Assembly (NCBI GenBank): GCA_900660155.1
Contig: CABFPE010000052.1
Span: forward strand, 1,989,537-2,033,654
From: Hofstenia miamia
Lineage: Eukaryota > Xenacoelomorpha > Acoela > Hofsteniidae
Direction: 5' to 3'
Length of the DNA: 44,118 nt
Positions 21,744 through 34,753 of the stretch are shown here, in pieces (position 1 is the first letter of the stretch; every line of letters starts with the position of its first letter). The translations under genes were made by a program, and so were the position numbers. The notes beneath the pieces are model-generated. The model was not told the DNA's origin. It searched no databases and saw only the letters and a list, made by a program, of their open reading frames with translations.

Positions 21744-24700
21744 CTCTAAGCATCTAAAATCCTGTTTTGTAAATGAACCTACAATTATTAGTCCTAACTA
21801 AAGTGTGGCAAATTTTGTTTCAGTTCTAACTATTCTATGATTAAAACAGATGAAGCCTTCATATAACAGTTATATTTTGTGAAAAAGATACCAGAATATT
21901 CCGGACAATTGAAATTTTAGAAAATAACACAAAGACTTCTACAAAAGACATTATGCGCTATGAGCAGTATTCAGGTATATTTTTGTATAAAATATGAAAA
22001 CCATGAAATGATTTAGAAGCGATTTGATAAGCGCCTTTATTACTACGCTGAATCAAACATATTTTAACTTAAAGAAGCATAAATAAAAAGTTTTCGTGTT
22101 ACAATCGCATTAAATTTGTTAATTTGTTTCAATCTCTTCAATAAAATTTGCTAAAATAAGCATGAAAGTCAATAAGGGTTAAAAAGCTTTGAAATGATAC
22201 AATGCTTTGCAGTACCTTACTAAAACTACTTTCAGATATTGCATTAATATATAAATTTAAGCTATGAATGTCTGTTGCATCTTGCACAATACATTAAATT
22301 TTTCTCCAAAGAATATGAATATTTTTGAGATTCACATATATTCTGTCGTCTATGGCACTAGTTTTGGAGAATCTGAGTTAGACTTTTTTTATTCTACGTT
22401 GAAGCATAGGATATTTATGTTAATGAGATATTATGTTCATGAACTTAAAATAATATTGCAATTCTTTCTAAATTTGAAAATTAAACATACTGTATATGTA
22501 AATAAAGAATTGAGTTATCCATATTTTCATGTCGAGAACAAATGGGATAGATCCACGTAATAGTATTGTGAGTTCTGCACATCGAAACACATAGTCTTAT
22601 CTACGTATATTTCAACATGGTTTATTAATCCTTGATCTTATCAGGAGACTAAATTTGAAAAAAAAATGTATGCGAACTATTTTAACGTTTTCAGAATATT
22701 TCTTGTTCGATTTGCCTTTATTTAAGAAATCAAACCAAACAGCTTTGATGCTAGAATATAAATAATTTATCACAAATTTAGAATGCTATTAAATTCTATC
22801 GTTTTGAGGAAATACATTTTTTCCATTAATTTCGAATTTTTATACAATGAAGTGACCAATCAGAAAACGATCAGTATATTACGCCCTCGTTTTGTAAATT
22901 AGTAAGCTATTTTGGTTAAATTTTGGATGCTTTATAAATATTCATTTTTAAATGAAATTGTACTTGTGCAATTTTATTGGTAATGAAATACGGTTTCCAA
23001 ATTAATTAATTCAAAGTATCTAAACCGAACTGTGAACGAGTATTGAAATTATTCAAAAAAATGGAAATAGTTAAAAACACCTTAGTTACAATATTGAGTT
23101 GATGGAAGTTGCTAAGTTCTAAGTTCAGACATTAAGTGGAAAGTTCATTTAATTGATTGCCGTTTAAAGATTAACAAAGTGGCCTAAGATATTGGAAAGG
23201 TTGCTTACAAGTATATAGGTATTAACTGTAAATACTACATATTTTAAATTATAAGTTCACATAATAGTGGTGGAACGTTTGCAGAATATTTCCGAGAGCC
23301 TTTTATTGAAATGATGTCAAAATAGGGCACTGGTTTAGTTTTAAAAATCACTAGAGATTTGAAAAAAAGCCACATCCCTTAATTCCCTTGGTAGTTATGC
23401 TTTCGGGAATATCAATACATCGAAAAGTATATTTTAGTTTTATTAAAGACATCTATAACATTTGAATGAGTCACTACAACATCCATAAAAAGTCACAAAC
23501 TAAACTGACAAACACGAAATTGCTAAAAGCCAGTTTTAACGAATAAAGTTCAGCTTAGACGCATATTCAAACACTTCTATATACCCATCTTGAAAAAGCA
23601 TGACAAGATTTGTTGCGTTTCTTTGACATTGGTAACATTAGAAGCCGCCAATTAACACTATCACGCTAATTCCACCTAACGGACCCACTCATCTTGGTCT
23701 TATACTTACTATATTTAATGGAATAGATTTCATCAGAAGAGTTTGCACGAAGCATTGCCACGTTGGAATGCTGCATTCCTCTAAGTTTTACTCTCGTCAA
23801 AGCATTATACTTAATTATCTACTATTTCAAAATTGTACAACGAACCCATATTTCACTTTTTTTCGAGAATTATTCAACAATTTCAAACAGAAATCCGACA
23901 TAGTAGCATTTGGAGAAAGTCAAAACCAACATCTCATTTTGATCATTCAATTTAATTATGAAGAAAATAAGCTTAAAATTACTCAGAGTAATTTATTAAC
24001 AAATTTAGTGCTTACACTAAATAATTTGAAATTCGAAAATTGAATTTCTTACTTCATTATGCCGGTTAAATGAATTGGATGAATTTTTATCTAAAAGCCA
24101 ATATAATACAAGAACAATCTATTCTGTTAACATCAGGCAATTTTGCGGTGATTTGAAATATTTTCTTACTAAAAAATTGAATATTTTTGCAAATTAGGGA
24201 AAACATTTTTCACTTGGTTAACACTTTCATGGAATTTACCATCTATACCAAGGAAATGTTTAAGTAATTAGAATATTTGCCTTAATCTTTTGTATAACTC
24301 TAACAGTTTATACTAAATAATTTTTATAAAATTGTTCATAATGTACCACAAATGTAAGTGGATATTTATTGTAGAATGCTATCATATGTTATGTATTATT
24401 CACCTCACCAACACTAAGTTCTTGTTTAGAATCATTTAAAAGCATGATAGACAAGTGCTGAAATTCGAAGGTGTCCAAAATGTGAACATTGAATGCTTTG
24501 ATTATGCCATAATGCTTTTCTATTTTTGTACACAATTACTTGTCAGATCATACGATATGAAAGAAATGTCTATGATAGTATTAAGTGTTTTGAATTGTTG
24601 CTGAAAGGTTAAGCATGCCACATTTTCTACGGTAAATTTCATCTCAAGTGGACTTGGCCACTTTTATGGCAAAGCCAAATAATAATTAATGTTAATTTAA

Positions 24701-25769
24701 TAATATCTTGGCCTACCTAAGTAAATTGATTTCAATCGTTATCCTTGCATCAACGGAAACTGCTGCGGGCCCCGCGCCTTATTAATCCGGTACTGAGCCC
24801 ACAGCACTACTCCTTTATGTCAAGGACATCTGGGTGCTATTTTAATCGCAATTAGACATTGTAGATGTTAAATTTGACCAATCAACGTTATATATTGCGG
24901 TTGCAAAATAAATTGGCAGATACAAACACTAAATCAGACAAAAATTGTGGTGGGAAATTCAAATTACAGAGGGTTCATAGTTGAGACATGTCACAGCAAT
25001 TTAAAAGAAACTGTGTCAAATTTACGTACATGGTAATACAAGGTATAATCATTAGTTAAATGTTTGCAAACACAATGGACCAATCTAGCAAAAGGATTAT
25101 GAAAATAATTGCGTCTTAGAAAAATGCGCATAATTGAACTAATGAACATTTCTACTATATAGAAAAAAGTACAGTAATAGGTTTTTGGTGGCAGCATTCT
25201 GAATTTGTTAATTTATTGTAATTAAGAATGGAATGTATCTAATGCTGCACTGTGAGATGCAGCACGCTAACATCTAATCATTACATTCACTGCAAACATT
25301 CCTACTAAAAACATTCATTAAAAAAATATGTCTTACGTCACAGCATATTCATTTTTACCTGGATTCACACAATTATAAGAGGCTTCAAAAAGTAGCATTG
25401 CATCAACATATGGAGAAGTGTGTGTGTGTGTGATATTACCCTCGCACCTCTGAGTTTCTCACAGTACTCCATCAAAGCCAATTGCAGCCACACAGCGAAC
25501 TACAACAGTGGACACAAATCGACTTTTGATGACACATTTGATACATTAGGTGACTGTTGTTGAACCCTAAATTGAAGTCACTGGAGACAGCAATATTGAC
25601 ATGATGCATCGCTACCACTACCTAAGTGAAAATAGCTGTAAAATGGTAAGCTACATCATCAGCCTCTGCTAAGCATAATATGGTTTTAAACTCAAATGAG
25701 GACAAGAACATAGAATTTGGACATTGAATCAGTGGAAATGCATTCTTTTCAGTTATGAAACAATGTTGC
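21744..25769. other. No recognised gene
   Basis: The 5' flank of the pseudogene carries TTTTAGATGCTTAGAGATG at its start codon, matching gene 1. Beyond that is about 4 kb of AT-rich DNA. Open frames at 22264-22560 (+) and 23768-24043 (+) show no domains. A GC-rich patch near 24765-24800 (GCGGGCCCCGCGCC) and a (TG)n run near 25420 may belong to decayed repeats. Confidence 0.35.
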
Positions 25770-26066
25770 AACTGCAACAAGCTCGGCTCGGCTTGTTTAA
25801 ATTTTGAGTAAGCTCTGGTCGGCTCGACTCACCGCATAAAATCTTTCAATAGGGCTTGTTTCAGCTCGATATTTTTTAAAATATTGTGCTCTCAGAATTT
25901 TTTCCATTGCTCTTCCTATTATTTAATAAACATTTCTAAAATAAGATTAAAAGTAAGGAATATTGAATGAAAAAAGAAGAAAAATCTGCATAATCAAATT
26001 AACAAGCAGCACTATAAATTTGGTTTGCTTAAGAACGGCTCGTATTAGGCTCGGCTCGTTGACAAG
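25770..26066. repeat. GGCTCG word element
   Basis: Clusters of GGCTCG occur at both sides of about 300 bp of AT-rich DNA. The left cluster includes CAAGCTCGGCTCGGCTTG (near 25780) and GGTCGGCTCGACTC. The right cluster includes GGCTCGTATTAGGCTCGGCT and CGTTGACAAG (26037-26066). The edges (CTGCAACAAG on the left, CTTGTCAACG in reverse complement on the right) are loosely inverted. The layout, short motifs repeated near both ends around an empty centre, is that of a non-autonomous hAT-like element. There is no open frame, and the target duplication is unclear. Confidence 0.5.
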
Positions 26067-26564
26067 TCTTTGTCAAATATCCTGTTACTGTCATGATATG
26101 GCCGTGTTTTTCATTTGCTGATACTGGTTGAAGCACATATGAATACAAAATGCATATACATGCTATAAATGGTCATCAAACAACAGAAGAGTATGTACTC
26201 CAATGGTAACAGCATTTATCAACATGTCCGTTTCTGTTATAAAATATGCTCATGAATCCAGCATTATACTGTTGCAATGTCAACTCCATCATCTGTTCTA
26301 TATTCCATTGAGACCCTGTGGGTCTCTAAGTATTAACTTTCTATGGTTGTATTCAAACTCTGTTTTGTTCTGTTAAATAATACTGTACCTCAAAGAAGAT
26401 CTGATTTTGTTGTTTGAGTTATATTTAATTGAACTTAGTAAAATATTAAAAAATAGTGTGGTTCCAACAAATGACCTGCTACTAAGATTGGGTTATTGAC
26501 TGCAGTACACTACACACGCGAAACACCAAATTTATTCTCAACAAGACATTTGATAACGGCATTT

Positions 26565-26670
26565 GTAAACAGGCCTGAAACGGTAAGCTCTTCTTTACCT
26601 ATACGAACCCGGCCTAAACAATTTCAGATCCGACCCAACCCGTTTTAGACCAAACCTGTCTCGTGTTATA
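26565..26670. repeat. CCCGGCC / GACCCA word tract
   Basis: Words such as CGAACCCGGCCTAAAC and GATCCGACCCAACCCG cluster within about 100 bp, much GC-richer than the flanks. It is similar in style to the short tract at 10724-10760. It is taken as a decayed repeat and holds no gene. Confidence 0.45.
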
Positions 26671-26964
26671 ATAAAATAGGATCTTATTTATCTTGTATCA
26701 TATTAAATATAATTTTAACAATTGCAACTTAAATAAGTTTAAAGTAGGATCTACTTTGGGAATTTCTTCTAGTTGCAAAAATAATGTATATATATTTATG
26801 TAAACCCATTATTTAAACCTCTTCTTGCAAAAATTATATTGGGATTTTGACCGAGGGTTGTAACGCTATATTATTCGATTACTGAATCAAATATAAATTA
26901 GCATAAGAAACTTTTGAAAACATTAAAGCTAATTTATCCACACAGCTTTGGGTAATTGAGATAA

Positions 26965-27250
26965 ACCAAAGATGGACGCGGGTGCGGGTACTGAATTTCA
27001 AATGCCACGCGAGTTGTGCGGCGGGTGGATATTTTTTACATGGGTAATACAAAACTAATACAATATTTATTATACTACGAAATATATACAATATAATATA
27101 TTTGACATCATTCACTCAATTAAACAAAATTAATAGAAGGTCAATTCGGGGATTCACATTTTTTAGCTCAATCGACAGGCGACATTTAGAAAATAGTGGG
27201 TGAATTTTTCTAACAGACATGCGGATGCTGTGCAATGCGGTTATAAAAAA
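26965..27250. repeat. GCGGGT word tract
   Basis: Words of the type GCGGGT recur (GACGCGGGTGCGGGTACTG near 26975, GTGCGGCGGGTGGA near 27015, CATGCGGATGCTGTGCAATG near 27220) around an AT-rich centre of about 200 bp. It probably belongs to the same class of short-word repeat elements seen elsewhere here. An open frame across it on the - strand (26879-27115) has no domain. Confidence 0.4.
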
Positions 27251-28803
27251 TTACACCCACATCAATCTATGAGATAAACCCCTTTGAGTATACTTATTTC
27301 GCCCTGCTCATATAAAGCTCAATTTTTTACCTCAGCAAAGAACGAAGTGCAGTTGGTTCACACTTAATTATATGCGGAAGGCCCAATAATCTTTTTCAAT
27401 ATGAGGAAAACTGTAAGAGTAAGTCTGTGCGATCATGTTTGAACTGAACTACAAATGAGCTTTCTATATCACATATCCTGACATTGTTGCAAGAATATTC
27501 ATTTGCTACAAGTGAATGAACAATCTTTCTATTAAATGTTAAACATTTTGAATAACATGCTTCATACCTCAAGGTTGTATTAGTGACTTGCTAAGATACT
27601 TGAAGAAAGTTATTGTGCCCATAGCTTTCATTAGCAAAAAAGCGAAATTTAGTTTTTCTGTTTAATGTACATATCTATTTTTATCACTAGGCCATTTGGG
27701 AGGGCCATGTCCTCGCAGCGTACAATAAATTATAAATAATTTCTGTTGCAGCATTTAAATTCCTTTTATCATAAATTCTATAAAATACATATGTATACAT
27801 ATAGTGTTCCTGTTTTAATAGCTTGAGGCTAATCTACGTTCAGTATTTTGGTTCATAACTATAGTAGCTCCGTTTTCCTGGTCTAAGGTCATAGATATCG
27901 TTTCTATTTGTGATAATAGAGAAGTATTTTAGAAATATTTCAACTTTATACAATTGATTTTTTCTCAAGTGACATTGTAAAATGAAAAGATTAGGCTGCA
28001 TTTATGAACACAATGAAATGTTATTAATAGGGTTAATATCTTGAGGCTAAGGTTAAAGAATGCAATCCGGTGAGATAGGAGCGTGACTAGTACAGATCCG
28101 GTAACAATTTTTCAATTTCAATTTGATTCAATATTTCCTATTACATTATATTTGCAAAGCTAAATTGTTTGTGATATGTATGATATTTAGCATTCAACCT
28201 TAACAATGCACATTTATCACAGTAGAAGAAAAGAAATAAGCGCATTGGTCCGGGTCAGCAGAATCGAGACCAGGTCTCATTGGACTGAAAAAACTAACAC
28301 CGGACGAGATTAAGATAGAATAAGGACCAAAAGTGTATGATACCACAGGTATTTACTGGAGACTTTTACGATTTCCATGATTGTTAAGTGGAAAATGCAT
28401 TATGCCGCCTCAGGTTGAACTTGCCTTGGAAACTTTGAGAGATAAAATGTTTTTGCGATGCTTCTAAGACGCGTCAATGATTAGTAAAGCAGGTTTAGTG
28501 TTTTGAAGGTATTTTTAGCAATTAGTAACCATAATTTAGATGGCAACAAATACAACCCAATGAATAGTTTGACGTACTTACAATATTTAGACATCGTTGT
28601 GACCAAGTTGCTAAGCATGCCAAAAATGTTGTATTGTCAAGTATCAAATGTGTTTAAGACATAGTTAAATAGTGTTTTGGGTGTAATTAAGAACGGAGTG
28701 CATGTACATACATGAAAGAAATACATAGCAAATTGGAGAACCCATTGTATTTACAAATTCATACAGAAAAATTGCAAATTTAAGTTTCCTTTTTCTCATT
28801 TAT
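27251..28803. other. No recognised gene
   Basis: AT-rich with a few GC-richer short patches (near 28070-28100 and 28240-28310, including the small palindrome GAGACC-A-GGTCTC). No coding, RNA or element signature could be assigned. Confidence 0.35.
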
Positions 28804-29050
28804 GTGCAATTGCCTTTGCTGAATGTTTCTTTATTATGAGAAAAAAGATGTTGCGCCATTGGCAGAATGTCACACGAATCGTGTGTGCAATTGCCTTTGC
28901 TGAATGTTTCTTTATTATGAGAAAAAAGATGTTGCGCCATTGGCAGAATGTCACACGAATCGTGTGTGCAATTGCCTTTGCTGAATGTTTCTTTATTATG
29001 AGAAAAAAGATGTTGCGCCATTGGCAGAATGTCACGAATCGTGTGTGCAG
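28804..29050. repeat. 81-bp tandem repeat, three copies
   Basis: Three copies of an 81-bp unit that starts TGCAATTGCCTTTGCTGAAT and ends in the odd palindrome CACACGA-A-TCGTGTG. Copies 1 and 2 are identical as far as I can see; the third lacks two bases near its end. Because 81 is a multiple of three, frames stay open through the array on both strands (for example MRKKMLRHWQNVTRIVCAIA repeating on +). That is a property of the repeat and not evidence of a protein. The identity of the copies implies recent amplification. Confidence 0.95.
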
Positions 29051-29319
29051 AATTTCTTTTACAGGAAATTTGAATTTCACTAGCTTATGTTCCCTAAAAT
29101 ATATTTTATAATTCCGTTAGTAAAATTCATAAAATTAGGAACAAAAAAGTGAGAACCTCATCGTCTTCCGTTCTGCACATCATCATTTGAGAAATTTGAT
29201 AAAGAGATATATTTCAAAAATTTTTTAACTATTGCAATGAATTATTTAATCTGAATAATATTTAGAAGCAAATGGTGGTGCATTCATGCACATTCTTTTT
29301 AGGCTTGTGGTTTTGTGAG

Positions 29320-29400
29320 TTTTTTTCACACAGCCACGAACACAGCACAACATCAAAAGACTGTTGTGTCACAAAACACACACAACAACACAAGACAACG
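29320..29400. repeat. CACAACA word tract, copy 1
   Basis: CA-rich words (GACTGTTGTGTCACAAAACA, then CACACAACAACACAAGACAA) closely resemble 38525-38590 in order and content. This is a dispersed repeat of unknown type. The open frame across it on the - strand is rich in Cys/Val only because of the GTGTTG words. Confidence 0.55.
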
Positions 29401-30827
29401 AAGTAATAAATTAAACTACATTTATTATTAGGTCTTTTTTCTCTTAATGTTAAGCATTTATATGGATATAGCAGAAATAAATATACAATTAAGATTTTCC
29501 ATAATAAAGGAATGTACGTAATTTGCATTTGTAAGATAGCAATTGACAAAAGTCTCAAAAAACATTTTTTCTTAGAATTTTTTTATGAATAAGTTTTTAA
29601 TGCATTTAAATACTTTGGATTGCTTACTGCTGAAATTTAAAAATTCAAAATCTGTATGACCACAGCCGCAACATTTCTTGTAAAATCTCTTTTTAAGGAA
29701 ATAACATTCTAAAATTGAAAATCGATAGTCTAAAAATATAGAAAATAAGAAAAGTAATGTCTTACTTCTATATGTACTATGAAGCAATTTTGTTGACATG
29801 GTGTTGTTCAAACTCGCTGTGATATGAACAAGATCTACCCAAAAATAGAAAAATATGTATTTTTGAAAGTTTTAGACATTTTTGCAAAATCTCGTTCCAT
29901 ACTCTGTTCAGCCCGGCCCAAGTTTATGTCTCCTCTTTCCTCTTATCATCCTGTCAATATTTTCAATGCTACTAAAATTTATGGAAATTACTAAAACCAT
30001 TGTGCAAAATGCGCAGTAACGAAGATGAGCATCTCAAATGTTACTAAAACTCAAAGATGTATGTGGGCCGTGATTTTCAAGTTCATAATAGTTGGACACA
30101 AATGATGCAAAGAATGAGATCTACCTTTGTCCAAGCCAAGCCCGTAAGTAGGTCAATATAAACCTATATCTTACATATAAACGAAAACATTTCATTTACT
30201 TTGAATTTATTAACGTCTAGCGTAGTGCAAACCCCCCACCCCTCAGTTATAATGCAACTCAATTCGTATTTAAGCCAACGATGCATATGGCCTTAAGTAT
30301 TGGAAAAAATGGGAATAAGTTTCAATAACAATTTACTATTAAGCAAGAGTACACGTGAATCAACCCAATGCAGTGAATGCAATATAGTTTATTAGCAATA
30401 AGTTGAAGAATCTAATTTACATGCACATTTTGAAATTTTACATCAGTATTCTATACTCTTCTAAAACTCAATTTAAGTTTTTTGATTTTGTGTGTACCAA
30501 GCTTTGGCCTAGCAAACCAAAAAGATTTTTTGGCAAATATTTTAAATGGGCTAGGAAGTGCAGAATTTGGAATTAATTAAAATTAAATGCTTGAAGTAGA
30601 CCCATTGACGTCTCTGTTAAAACTAAAGATTTTACTGTAATTATTTACATGGCAGTGCTAAAAGTATGCCATTATGTAGTTTGTTAATAAGTTTGATAAT
30701 AGCAACGTAATATATTTTTTGTGTAAAGGCAAAATTTTCAATTTTGTGACTATGGATCTAATTGTATGGCAACACACAACATATTTTTGTTGTGTACGCA
30801 ACAAATTTAAAATTCTACAGGACACGA
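29401..30827. other. No recognised gene
   Basis: AT-rich. A patch near 30215-30245 (TAGCGTAGTGCAAACCCCCC) resembles DNA-transposon ends such as the one at 12968, without coding remains. The rest is featureless. Confidence 0.35.
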
Positions 30828-30839
30828 AATGTTCTGTTT

Positions 30840-30881
30840 TAGCAATATGCTGTATATATATATATATACAGCATATTGCTA
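30840..30881. repeat. Perfect 42-bp palindrome with TA core
   Basis: TAGCAATATGCTGTATATATA followed at once by its exact reverse complement gives a perfect palindrome with 21-bp arms. Weaker pairing continues outward to about 30828 and 30893 (CTGTTTTAGCA against CTGTTGTAGCA). A second, longer (TA)n tract follows at about 30895-30920. It may be a fossil foldback or a microsatellite-driven palindrome. Confidence 0.95.
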
Positions 30882-30888
30882 CAACAGA

Positions 30889-30919
<31 letters not shown>

Positions 30920-30920
30920 A

Positions 30921-33470
30921 ATTTCTACAACTCCTTTGGAAATATTAAAAAGTTATACACAAATCTCAGTAGCAATGTTACATACATGAAATCACATGTA
31001 CCTTCTAAATGATGAGTGAAAGTGTATTTCATTGACTACTATTAACTAAGCACTAAATATATTCAGTAATTTATCTCGTCTTCCTGAAGAACTTACAATT
31101 TTTAAGGCCTGAGCTAACATTTGAAAATTAGGGCCATTGTTCTGCAGTGATAAATAAATAAATAATATTTTTATAGCTCAAAATAACTGCCCCTTTTTTC
31201 ATAAACTCTATTTTTGATTACTGAATGCCATCAATACTTAATGAGTTACAACTGAAGTATATCAACATGCACTGATAATAATTTCTTCCTTTTAACCTAC
31301 GTTACAAAATCTTTGAAAATGAATGCGCTTCAATACTTTAGAGTTAGCAAGTACAGAACCTTTTAAAAATCGAATGATCGGAGTCCATTTTTTTAGTTGG
31401 AAAGAGAGGACCTAAGGTGTACTTTTTGCATACTCACAGCTAGCCATAATTACCATAATATTAGTATATACACTACATAAATATCTACATTCATATTGTT
31501 AAATAATATCGATTATGTATATCAGGGGCAGATTTTAAAGTTACTTTTGGGGGTACAGAATTTTTTTAATTAAAATTTTCATTTGAATGGTGTGAAACAA
31601 TATATAAAATGGAAAATATTTTTCTGACTAGATTGATAACATTTTTATGAATCGCACTTTTCTTCGATAAATTTCAAAGATGTTTCATGATTTGCTGATT
31701 TTGAATCGCTACGAACTTTTCTGATGCAAGTGTAACATTATGCATAGAAATGTTGCCACATAGAGAAAAGTATTTAATTAACGTACCACAACAAATTGAT
31801 AATTTTTAGATTTTCATGCATTTGCTATGTTAATATTGATTGTATATTGCCTACCTCATTAACTTACGCATTTAAAATTACATCCTGTTTAAATATTTAG
31901 CATTAATATATTCTTGTTCATAGCAATTAATCTATATATGTTTTATTACTAAAGCATTATACCAAGTAATAATTATGTATACATACTTTCAATCACAGCT
32001 ACTTGAACAATCTTTTCTTAATATACATGTATGTACAATAAAATATTGAGATCAATTGAGATAATTTGGACATCCATGATTTCATTATTTTAAAATTTAT
32101 AACGTAAATCACTGATTAATCATTTAATGGTAAGACAGCTTTGCTATAATAGCTTTGCTATAATAAATAATTTTTTGACATTATCTCATTCGAAATCGAT
32201 GAGTAAACAAAGATTTTGAAAAATGAGTGATGTGCAATTAAGACCAACAAACAATCTTAGGCGAAAAACCAGTAAATAATTGATTGAAATTAAATTATTC
32301 TGTTTTGCAATAAAATAAATTTCAGTTATATGCCTTTTCTATTACTTAATATGAATATTTGTAATTTTGGTTAGAAAATTTCATGGCAAAGTTATTATCT
32401 AATTTCAATATTTAATGTTCAATATATTGAAACCTTTGTCCATAAAAGATCAGAATCAAATTTAGTTACAGATTATTAGCTAATAAGCTTTCTTCATGTG
32501 ACAAAAATACAATTAATAATATTATCAAAAAATACGAAAGGGAAATGAAATTTATCTGTATAAAAATTAATTAAATAAATAACTGCAAATTAAAAAAGTC
32601 CTTAACTGAAGGAAAGATTGATGCTTAAAATTAAATGATGACAAGAAACCTGTTGCAAAAAAAACAATTTTGCAGTAATGGTTAATATTGATGATAATAA
32701 AAAAATATTTATGGACTGCATATAAGTATCAGGTTACAATATATGAATAAATTTCATCATTTTTCATTGGAGCAGCTTTGATGAAACACAATACATATTT
32801 ATACTATTGCTGTTAAAAGAAATTTTTGTTTCGCATTGTTTAATTATGTCTCTAACATACAATTTGGAAATTGTCCATTGCTTAGAATTATAATTATCTA
32901 GTTGTAAAATCTAAAAGACTTTGCCAATTTAGCAGGTAGTATTCTATGGAGTTGAATTTCAATTGGTTGTAAACTTTTCATTAATTATGAAAATATAATA
33001 CACTTGTGTAATCCTATATATTTTGTATATAGTCATGAACTCCAAAAAAAGTTTTAAAATTTACAATACATAAAACAATGGAAATACAAATTGCATTTAC
33101 ATAATTTGTGGACTTTATAGTAATAAATTCTGAATTAATATTACAATTTATCCTCAGGGCAAAATTTACTTCAACCCAATATTTTGCAATCAAAAAGGTT
33201 TTGTAGCAACATTCATTAACAGAAATATAATGTTGAGAATGGTTAACATTGAAACAGGGATAGGAAGATTTTAGATTTGCTTATACACGGTACATTCTAA
33301 TAAACATGCTGTTTGAAATTATAGAAAAATAAGCAATCCAAATTTTAGGATAAGAAATTTTGCGAGCTAAATTTTACGTAATGTTTTTGATAAAAATTCA
33401 GAGACTATCACAACTTTTTAAACAGTCAAGTAGTTTTCTTCCATTTCCTTCAAGAAATAATGAACAAAAG
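30921..33470. other. No recognised gene
   Basis: AT-rich desert. At 31523-31575 the motif CAGGGGCAGATTTTAAAG followed by a G-run and T-run resembles the terminus of a hAT-type element, with no coding part nearby. At about 32141-32165 a 15-bp unit (TAGCTTTGCTATAA) is doubled. Nothing else stands out. Confidence 0.35.
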
Positions 33471-33471
33471 C

Positions 33472-33699
33472 TTAGATGTAAGAACATGAGTTGAAATTAT
33501 AAGAGAAAATAGCAGCATTCATGTTTGGTAACCAAAAGAGCAGATAGAATCCACTTCCATTAAATTTACAAATTATGTTAGAAAATGTACATATCCAAAT
33601 ATTTTGCCACCACAAATCATATTTCAATGAAATGCTTGCAACCATGTTGTTAATAAGAGAATCCAGCATATTACATGATGTGTGCCACACGAACATCAT
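33472..33699 (-). CDS. Unidentified open frame after an acceptor-like site
   Basis: On the - strand an acceptor-like CAGTTCCTTTACAAGTAG stands right before ATGATG. The frame then encodes 75 residues with an uneven, Trp/Cys-bearing composition (DLWWQNIWICTFSNIICKFN, then GFYLLFWLPNMNAAIF) including one hydrophobic stretch. There is a faint resemblance to the last membrane segment of prominins, too weak to name it. It may be an exon of a gene not otherwise visible, or chance. Confidence 0.15.
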   Translation of the reverse strand: MMFVWHTSCNMLDSLINNMVASISLKYDLWWQNIWICTFSNIICKFNGSGFYLLFWLPNMNAAIFSYNFNSCSYI

Positions 33700-33993
33700 C
33701 TACTTGTAAAGGAACTGCGTTGTGTAAGTTTCTCGAAATTTTAACCTACAAATCTTGTATCTAAAATATAATAGACCTTAAAGGTTAATTTTCAATAATC
33801 ATCAAATAAGTGAATTAAATCCTACAAATGCCTATTAGAAATGTAAATTCAGGAATCATTTTAAACTTTCATATGTATCAAGTTATTAACATAGTTTAGA
33901 AGAAATTAATACTACTTGATAAAATTTAGCATAGTAATGAAAATTACTTCAGTGTGCATTCCTTTTATATTTTCATATGCACATGTGTGTTCT

Positions 33994-34323
33994 CAAACAT
34001 ATATTATATTTTTATATTCTTTTTTTAAAGAAATTATTATTGAATAAATTTTAAATTCAAAACTAATTTAAAGTCTTCAAACATATATTATATTTTTATA
34101 TTCTTTTTTTAAAGAAACTTAAAATTATTATTGAATAAATTTTAAATTCAAAACTAATTTAAAGTCTTTAAATACAAACTATATTTTGCTAAATACCACT
34201 ACAATGCAGTAAATTAGGTCTTAAAATTATTATTGAATAAATTTTAAATTCAAAATTAATTTAAAGTCTTTAAATACAAACTATATTTTGCTAAATACCA
34301 CTACAATGCAGTAAATTAGGTCG
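33994..34323. repeat. Overlapping tandem duplications (84 and 102 bp)
   Basis: A unit beginning CAAACATATATTATATTTTT is repeated with a period of about 84 bp (33994 and 34078). A second unit beginning CTTAAAATTATTATTGAATA is repeated with a period of 102 bp (34118-34219 and 34220-34321). The two share the core TTGAATAAATTTTAAATTCA, so that core occurs three times. This is a stepwise, nested duplication. Confidence 0.95.
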
Positions 34324-34753
34324 TAAATTTTTCCATAAAATACAATTAATACAACTACAGAACAAACTGAAATATTATTTCACTTTTATATTAAATAACA
34401 AGCATTAAGAAAAATAGAATATAATGTTATTCTTTTAGAAAGTTTCCAAGTCTGAGGAAATACTAAACTTAAATGTTATTGTTTTACTCATAATAAAAAT
34501 ATTAAGTACTTTACAAGTAAACAAAAATATCATTAAATTATCTAGTTAAGAAAATATGGTGATCCAAGCAATACCTGCAATATTGAAAGTTTGATCAGAA
34601 TGAGATAGAACAAAAATGAATTATAATGCACTATGTTTTGCATTGTTTTTTCCAACAAAATAGATTAACACAAACTGGAAATCAAGATATTGTTTCTAGG
34701 AAACAGATTTCCTGCTTTCACCCACTAATATTTTAAATAAGTACCAATATTTC

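Noticed and set aside
22264-24043. Open frames of 91-98 codons on +
   Set aside because: AT-driven composition, no domain, no splice context, no relation to neighbours.
28796-29111. Repetitive protein frames, and a possible CRISPR-like array
   Set aside because: The 81-bp units are directly adjacent with no spacers, and open frames on both strands follow from the unit length being a multiple of three.
29262-29558. 98-codon Cys-rich frame on -
   Set aside because: The Cys and Val come from the GTGTTG words of the CACAACA repeat; no domain.
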